From Sulfuricurvum sp. (GTDB lineage Bacteria; Campylobacterota; Campylobacteria; Campylobacterales; Sulfurimonadaceae), in NCBI GenBank assembly GCA_030679635.1, contig JAUXSZ010000033.1:1-8823 (forward strand): 8,823 nucleotides of DNA, given 5' to 3'. Shown in pieces: positions 5,184-8,823 of the stretch. The notes under the pieces are model-generated. The model searched no databases. It was not told the DNA's origin and saw nothing but the letters and a program-made list of their open reading frames with translations. Each line of letters starts with the position of its first letter. Position 1 is the stretch's first letter. Both the position numbers and the translations under genes were made by a program.

Positions 5184-5588
5184 ATGCTAATGACTCGTGC
5201 GAGCGAATATGCTTTATTGTCACTCATCGTATTGGCAAAAGCCCAAAAACCGTTGGATGTAGACACCCTCTCTCGCGAACTCGATATCTCGAAAAGTTTT
5301 TTAGCCAAAATTCTCCAAGCCTTAGCCCGAAAAGGGATTTTAAAATCCTTTAAAGGGGTTAACGGCGGATTTGAACTTGCCCGTAAAAGCCATGAAATCA
5401 CTGTACTTGAGGTGATGGAAGCGGCTGAGGGGAAAATGCCGGCTGTCTTCAACTGTGCCCCCTCCAAAGAGAGTTGCCCCTCCGATCAAGCGACCACGTG
5501 CGGTTTATGGCCTTTTCTAAACCGATTACAAGGGAAAGTGGACGCTTTTTTAGGTCTTCTAACTCTCGAAGCCATCCTAGAAGAGTAA
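5184..5588 (+). CDS. Rrf2-family transcriptional regulator with three-cysteine cluster
   Basis: The 134-residue protein is a DNA-binding winged-helix regulator of the Rrf2 group (IscR, NsrR, RirA and relatives). The N-terminal half shows TRASEYALLSLIVLA, the recognition region LSRELDISKSFLAKILQALARKGIL, and the wing KGVNGGFELAR. The C-terminal part has C91, C98 and C106 in NCAPSKESC...TTCGLW, the usual position for three ligands of a [2Fe-2S] or [4Fe-4S] cluster, although the spacing (C-x6-C-x7-C) differs slightly from IscR. It therefore probably senses iron-sulfur status, oxygen or NO; which one is unknown. The ATG at 5184 is chosen because AGGAGG lies 5 nt upstream; a GTG at 5178 and an ATG at 5190 are less well placed. 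It is the first gene of the operon with flhA (3-nt gap) and is divergent from rpsO, so autoregulation over the shared promoter region is plausible. Confidence 0.93.
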   Translation: MLMTRASEYALLSLIVLAKAQKPLDVDTLSRELDISKSFLAKILQALARKGILKSFKGVNGGFELARKSHEITVLEVMEAAEGKMPAVFNCAPSKESCPSDQATTCGLWPFLNRLQGKVDAFLGLLTLEAILEE

Positions 5589-5591
5589 CGC

Positions 5592-7775
5592 TTGGCAAAA
5601 GCAAAAAAAAGCGCACCTAACGCCAGTACCATCCTTTCGGCAATATTTGCATCGCGTGATTTAAGTGTTGTCGTTTTTGTTATGGCCATTTTGGCGATCA
5701 TTATCGTCCCGCTGCCCAGCGCATTACTCGATTTGCTCCTCGCGGTCGTTATTGCGGTTTCCGTTCTCATTTTGCTGATCTCTCTTTATATCCCGCGCCC
5801 CACCGATTTAACGACCTTTCCGACCCTCTTACTGATCATCACCCTCTTTCGTCTTTCTTTAAATATTGCCACGACGAGGATGATTCTCAGCCATGGGCAT
5901 GAGGGACCTGAAGCCGTCAGTGATATCGTTACGAGTTTCGGAAACTTTGTGATCGGCGGCAATTACGTCATCGGGGTGATCATTTTCAGTATCATTGTTT
6001 TGATCAACTTTATGGTTATTACCAAGGGTTCGAACCGCGTTGCCGAAGTCGCAGCGCGATTTACTCTCGATGCAATGCCGGGTAAACAAATGGCGATCGA
6101 TGCGGATCTCAACAGCGGACTTATCGAAGAGACCGAAGCGAAACGCCGACGTGCCGAAATTTTGCAAGATGCCAATTTCTACGGGGCGATGGATGGATCG
6201 GGTAAATTCATCAAAGGGGATGCAATTGCCGGGATCATCATCACCACGATCAATATTATTGGCGGTTTTCTCATCGGAATTTTCCAGTTTGATCTTAGTG
6301 TATCTGATAGCGCGCAAACCTACACGATTCTCACCATCGGGGATGGTCTCGTTTCCCAAATCCCGGCTCTGATTATCTCCACCGCGACCGGTATTATGAT
6401 CACCCGTGCGTCCAACGATGAGGGGAACTTTGCCGAGGGAAGTATCAAACAACTCATGGGGAATGCAAAGGTCATGATCATCGTAGGGGTGATTATGCTA
6501 ATGTTTGCCGCAGTTCCGGGACTCCCTACCATCTCTATGGGGTTCGTCGCTTTGGTATTTTTAGGGCTTGGTTACGCGCTGTACAAATTTGAAAAGGGGG
6601 ACTTTGTCCTCACAACCTCTCCATCGATCGGCGAGTCACCCTCTGCAAATGGTAAAGCGGGTGCTCCCAGTGGCGAACCTTCGTCGGCTCCTCGTAAAAA
6701 GTCGAGTGAAGAGATCGCCAAAGAAGAAGAAGCCGCTCTCGAAGACATTCTCAAAATCGAGATGCTTGAGCTCACTCTTGGGTATCAGCTGATCCGTCTT
6801 GCCGATGGAAGTCAAGGGGGAGATTTGTTGGAGCGTATCCGCTCAATGCGCCGTAAAATCGCATCCGATTTCGGATTTTTGATGCCGCAGGTCCGTATTC
6901 GCGATAACCTTCATCTCAAACCAAACCAATACTCCATTATGCTCAAAGGGGTCTCTATCGGTGATGGGACCATCCAGCCTGATCGCTTTTTAGCGATGGA
7001 CAGCGGAATGGCCATCGGAGAGATTGAGGGGGAGGCAACCAAAGAGCCTGCGTTTGGACTCGATGCATTTTGGATTGCTCCGGAACTCAAAGAAGATGCC
7101 ATTATCAACGGATACACCGTCGTGGATCCGGCAACGGTCATCTCCACACACATGAGCGAATTGATCAAAAAATATGCCGAAGAGCTCCTGACACGTCAAG
7201 AAACGCAAATACTTATTGATAAAATCAAAAACGATTATCCTGTCGTTATTGACGATTTACTCAAAGTTGCCAACATCGGTTTGATTCAACGAGTCTTCAA
7301 AGCACTCCTGCACGAACGCGTCCCTCTTAAAGACATGATTACCATTCTTGAAACGATCGCCGATGTGAGTGAATACACCAAAAGTGTGGACGTTATCACC
7401 GAACACGTCCGCGCGAAACTTTCACGTATCATTACCCAAATGTATACGGGTTCAGATGGTGTCATCAAATTGTTGACGTTTGACGCCATGAGCGAACAGC
7501 GTTTGCTCGAAAAATCGCAAGAACGCGACGGAGTTAAACAGCTTATGCTCAATGTCGGAGAGATCAACGGACTCATCCAAGCCACCAGCCAAAAAGCAAG
7601 CGAACTTCTCCAAAAAGGGGTCTCGCCCATCATCGTTATCGTCGACCCGAAACTTCGCCGACCGTTAGCTGAGATTTACGAACGGTTCAATCTTGAAATC
7701 GTTACCCTCTCTCATGCCGAAATCGATTCCAGTGCCAAGTTTGAAGTACTGGGCTCCATCACTCTAGATAAATAG
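5592..7775 (+). CDS. flhA: Flagellar type III export gate protein FlhA
   Basis: This inner-membrane component of the flagellar type III secretion gate converts proton motive force into export and docks substrate-chaperone complexes. The 727-residue protein has about eight hydrophobic segments in residues 20-335. It carries the conserved FHIPEP-loop signature AARFTLDAMPGKQMAIDADL (about 154-173), with R149, R156, D160 and the essential-type acidic D210 in KGDAIAG. A Ser/Pro/Gly/Lys-rich linker (about 341-375) leads to the cytoplasmic nonameric-ring domain, which ends in FEVLGSITLDK. Length is normal for the family (about 690-730). Translation starts at a TTG. Upstream in the same frame, just one codon away, is the rrf2 stop codon, so no earlier start exists, and the next ATG (5682) would delete part of the first membrane segment. 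The Shine-Dalgarno sequence is weak (AGAAGAG), so coupling to rrf2 is likely. Confidence 0.98.
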   Translation: MAKAKKSAPNASTILSAIFASRDLSVVVFVMAILAIIIVPLPSALLDLLLAVVIAVSVLILLISLYIPRPTDLTTFPTLLLIITLFRLSLNIATTRMILSHGHEGPEAVSDIVTSFGNFVIGGNYVIGVIIFSIIVLINFMVITKGSNRVAEVAARFTLDAMPGKQMAIDADLNSGLIEETEAKRRRAEILQDANFYGAMDGSGKFIKGDAIAGIIITTINIIGGFLIGIFQFDLSVSDSAQTYTILTIGDGLVSQIPALIISTATGIMITRASNDEGNFAEGSIKQLMGNAKVMIIVGVIMLMFAAVPGLPTISMGFVALVFLGLGYALYKFEKGDFVLTTSPSIGESPSANGKAGAPSGEPSSAPRKKSSEEIAKEEEAALEDILKIEMLELTLGYQLIRLADGSQGGDLLERIRSMRRKIASDFGFLMPQVRIRDNLHLKPNQYSIMLKGVSIGDGTIQPDRFLAMDSGMAIGEIEGEATKEPAFGLDAFWIAPELKEDAIINGYTVVDPATVISTHMSELIKKYAEELLTRQETQILIDKIKNDYPVVIDDLLKVANIGLIQRVFKALLHERVPLKDMITILETIADVSEYTKSVDVITEHVRAKLSRIITQMYTGSDGVIKLLTFDAMSEQRLLEKSQERDGVKQLMLNVGEINGLIQATSQKASELLQKGVSPIIVIVDPKLRRPLAEIYERFNLEIVTLSHAEIDSSAKFEVLGSITLDK

Positions 7776-7782
7776 GAAATTT

Positions 7783-8823
7783 ATGAACAAAACCATCTAC
7801 CACCTTTCACACATCGACTTGGACGGCTACAGCTGTCAACTAGTAATGGCTCAGACTCCCCATACGATGATCAGTTACAACGCCAACTACGGCGCAGAAG
7901 TCATGGAGCGGCTCGGAGAGATTATTGAGGGGATCAAAAAAGCGAAGCAAGAGGCCACGATTCTCATCACCGATCTCAATCTTTATCCCGAAGAAGCAAA
8001 ATGGCTGAATCAAGAAGTCAACCGTCTCAATGATACGGGGTGGAAGATTACCATTACCCTACTCGATCATCACGGCAGCGGGAAAGATACCGCTTCTCAA
8101 TACCCATGGTATTTTTTGGATACGGAACGTTGTGCGACTAAGATCGTCTATGAATACGCTCAGGAGCATTATGGACTCGAAGGGGGCGGATGGCTTGAAG
8201 CTTTCGTCAAAGTCGTCAATGCCGTCGATTTGTGGCATCAAGACGAGCATGAAGATTTTGAATACGGCAAAGTCTGTATGCGTCTGATCAGTGATGCCAA
8301 AGAGATCAACCGTGTCATGTTTTCATCAGAAGATCGCGCCTATAAGCTCGCAATGCTGAAACAAGCGGCACTCATGCGTTTTTCACCCAATGCCAACATC
8401 GCCCTGGATGAAGCACTGCACAAAATGAAAAAAGAGTTTTTTAAAGAGGATGAAGACAATACCCTCGACAATCTCTCAACCAAACACATCGTCTCGCTGC
8501 TGGGGACAAAACGCTCAATGATGACGATCTACTACAAAGGGTGGCGCGGATTTCTGAGTTACGGTCTGGGCAACACCTCCATCATCGGAAATGGCTTCTT
8601 GACGACCTACGATGAGTTTGATTTCTTTCTCGATGTCGGGACGAGAGGGACGATGAGTCTTCGTGGGCACAATCGTGTTGACGTGGCAATGATGTCAGGC
8701 GAATGGGCAGGCGGCGGCGGACACCCTAATGCTGCAGGGGGGAGAATCCAAGGATTCAAAGAGCAGTTCCGCTACGACAAGGTAAAACTCCAAATAGAGA
8801 ACATGCTCTCTACCAAGGAAGCA
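7783..8823 (+). CDS. DHH/DHHA1-family phosphoesterase (NrnB-like oligoribonuclease candidate), runs off the right edge
   Basis: 347 codons are open to the window end with no stop, so the true C-terminus is not seen, though the visible part is nearly full length for the family. The DHH domain has HIDLDGYSC (H10, D12, D14), TDLN (D64), LDHHGSG (D95-H96-H97) and VNAVDLW (D149), the residues that bind two catalytic metal ions, usually Mn2+. The C-terminal DHHA1 domain has GGGGHPNAAGG (310-320), the substrate-binding glycine-rich loop. Family members cleave short oligoribonucleotides, pAp or cyclic-dinucleotide products. The H. pylori homologue next to flhA is, as I recall, annotated as an NrnB-type oligoribonuclease, which is why I favour that role; substrate is not determined here. 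The ATG follows the flhA stop by 7 nt, with AGGA overlapping that stop. It is co-transcribed with rrf2 and flhA. Confidence 0.9.
   Translation, partial: MNKTIYHLSHIDLDGYSCQLVMAQTPHTMISYNANYGAEVMERLGEIIEGIKKAKQEATILITDLNLYPEEAKWLNQEVNRLNDTGWKITITLLDHHGSGKDTASQYPWYFLDTERCATKIVYEYAQEHYGLEGGGWLEAFVKVVNAVDLWHQDEHEDFEYGKVCMRLISDAKEINRVMFSSEDRAYKLAMLKQAALMRFSPNANIALDEALHKMKKEFFKEDEDNTLDNLSTKHIVSLLGTKRSMMTIYYKGWRGFLSYGLGNTSIIGNGFLTTYDEFDFFLDVGTRGTMSLRGHNRVDVAMMSGEWAGGGGHPNAAGGRIQGFKEQFRYDKVKLQIENMLSTKEA

Noticed and set aside
5051..5467. Antisense open frame across rrf2 and the divergent promoter region
   Set aside because: It crosses both promoters and the rrf2 coding region, and the product has no family resemblance.
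5859..6452. Long open frame (197 codons) antisense to flhA
   Set aside because: It is a mirror of the flhA membrane and FHIPEP-loop region, with an implausible composition and no initiation signal.
1..8823. CRISPR arrays, tRNA or rRNA genes, insertion sequences, integrase genes, toxin-antitoxin pairs
   Set aside because: No spaced repeats, cloverleaf-like stretches, transposase motifs or terminal inverted repeats were seen; gene density and content are those of a core chromosome.

Overview
The window looks like an ordinary chromosomal stretch of a Campylobacterota (epsilonproteobacterial) genome. The main reason is the block rpsO (divergent) / Rrf2-family regulator / flhA / DHH phosphoesterase. 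From memory, Campylobacter jejuni has flhA, an Rrf2-type gene and rpsO side by side, and Helicobacter pylori has rpsO-flhA-DHH protein. The promoters also fit: good TATAAT-like -10 boxes with T-rich or TG -16 elements and little sign of a -35. Base composition looks mid-range by eye, higher than Campylobacter or Helicobacter, which would suit a Sulfuricurvum-like sulfur oxidiser. That genus-level guess is an inference.

Layout, left to right. (1) Positions 1-2999, minus strand: a tightly overlapping four-gene operon read right to left, comprising a TrmN6/YfiC-type methyltransferase, a YkgJ-type cysteine-cluster protein, a secreted TPR protein, and trpC (indole-3-glycerol-phosphate synthase, cut by the window's left edge). 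(2) Positions 3000-3054: a short intergenic region with -10 boxes for both directions, then kdsB (CMP-Kdo synthetase) on the plus strand. (3) Positions 3775-4213: a small unrecognised helical protein with its own candidate promoter and a strong ribosome binding site. (4) Positions 4243-4638, minus strand: a NifX/NifB-C-like small protein with a His/Asp-rich insert. (5) Positions 4719-5025, minus strand: rpsO with a clear hairpin terminator. (6) Positions 5026-5183: a divergent promoter region in which the rpsO and rrf2 promoters carry an identical 14-bp extended -10 sequence on opposite strands. (7) Positions 5184-8823, plus strand: an rrf2-flhA-DHH operon with 3-nt and 7-nt gaps; the last gene runs off the right edge.

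The genes cover several housekeeping roles: tryptophan synthesis, tRNA modification, LPS Kdo activation, translation, flagellar export and probably small-RNA or oligonucleotide turnover. The most notable regulatory arrangement is a probable Fe-S-type Rrf2 regulator that is the first gene of the transcript encoding the flagellar export gate FlhA, back to back with a ribosomal protein gene.

I found no mobile element, CRISPR array, tRNA, rRNA, toxin-antitoxin pair or clear sign of horizontal transfer, and no convincing new system. The points worth checking are regulatory (mirrored promoters, a possible S15 leader structure, face-to-face promoters) plus the unrecognised small protein and the histidine-rich NifX-like protein. 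No intergenic stretch exceeds 160 bases.
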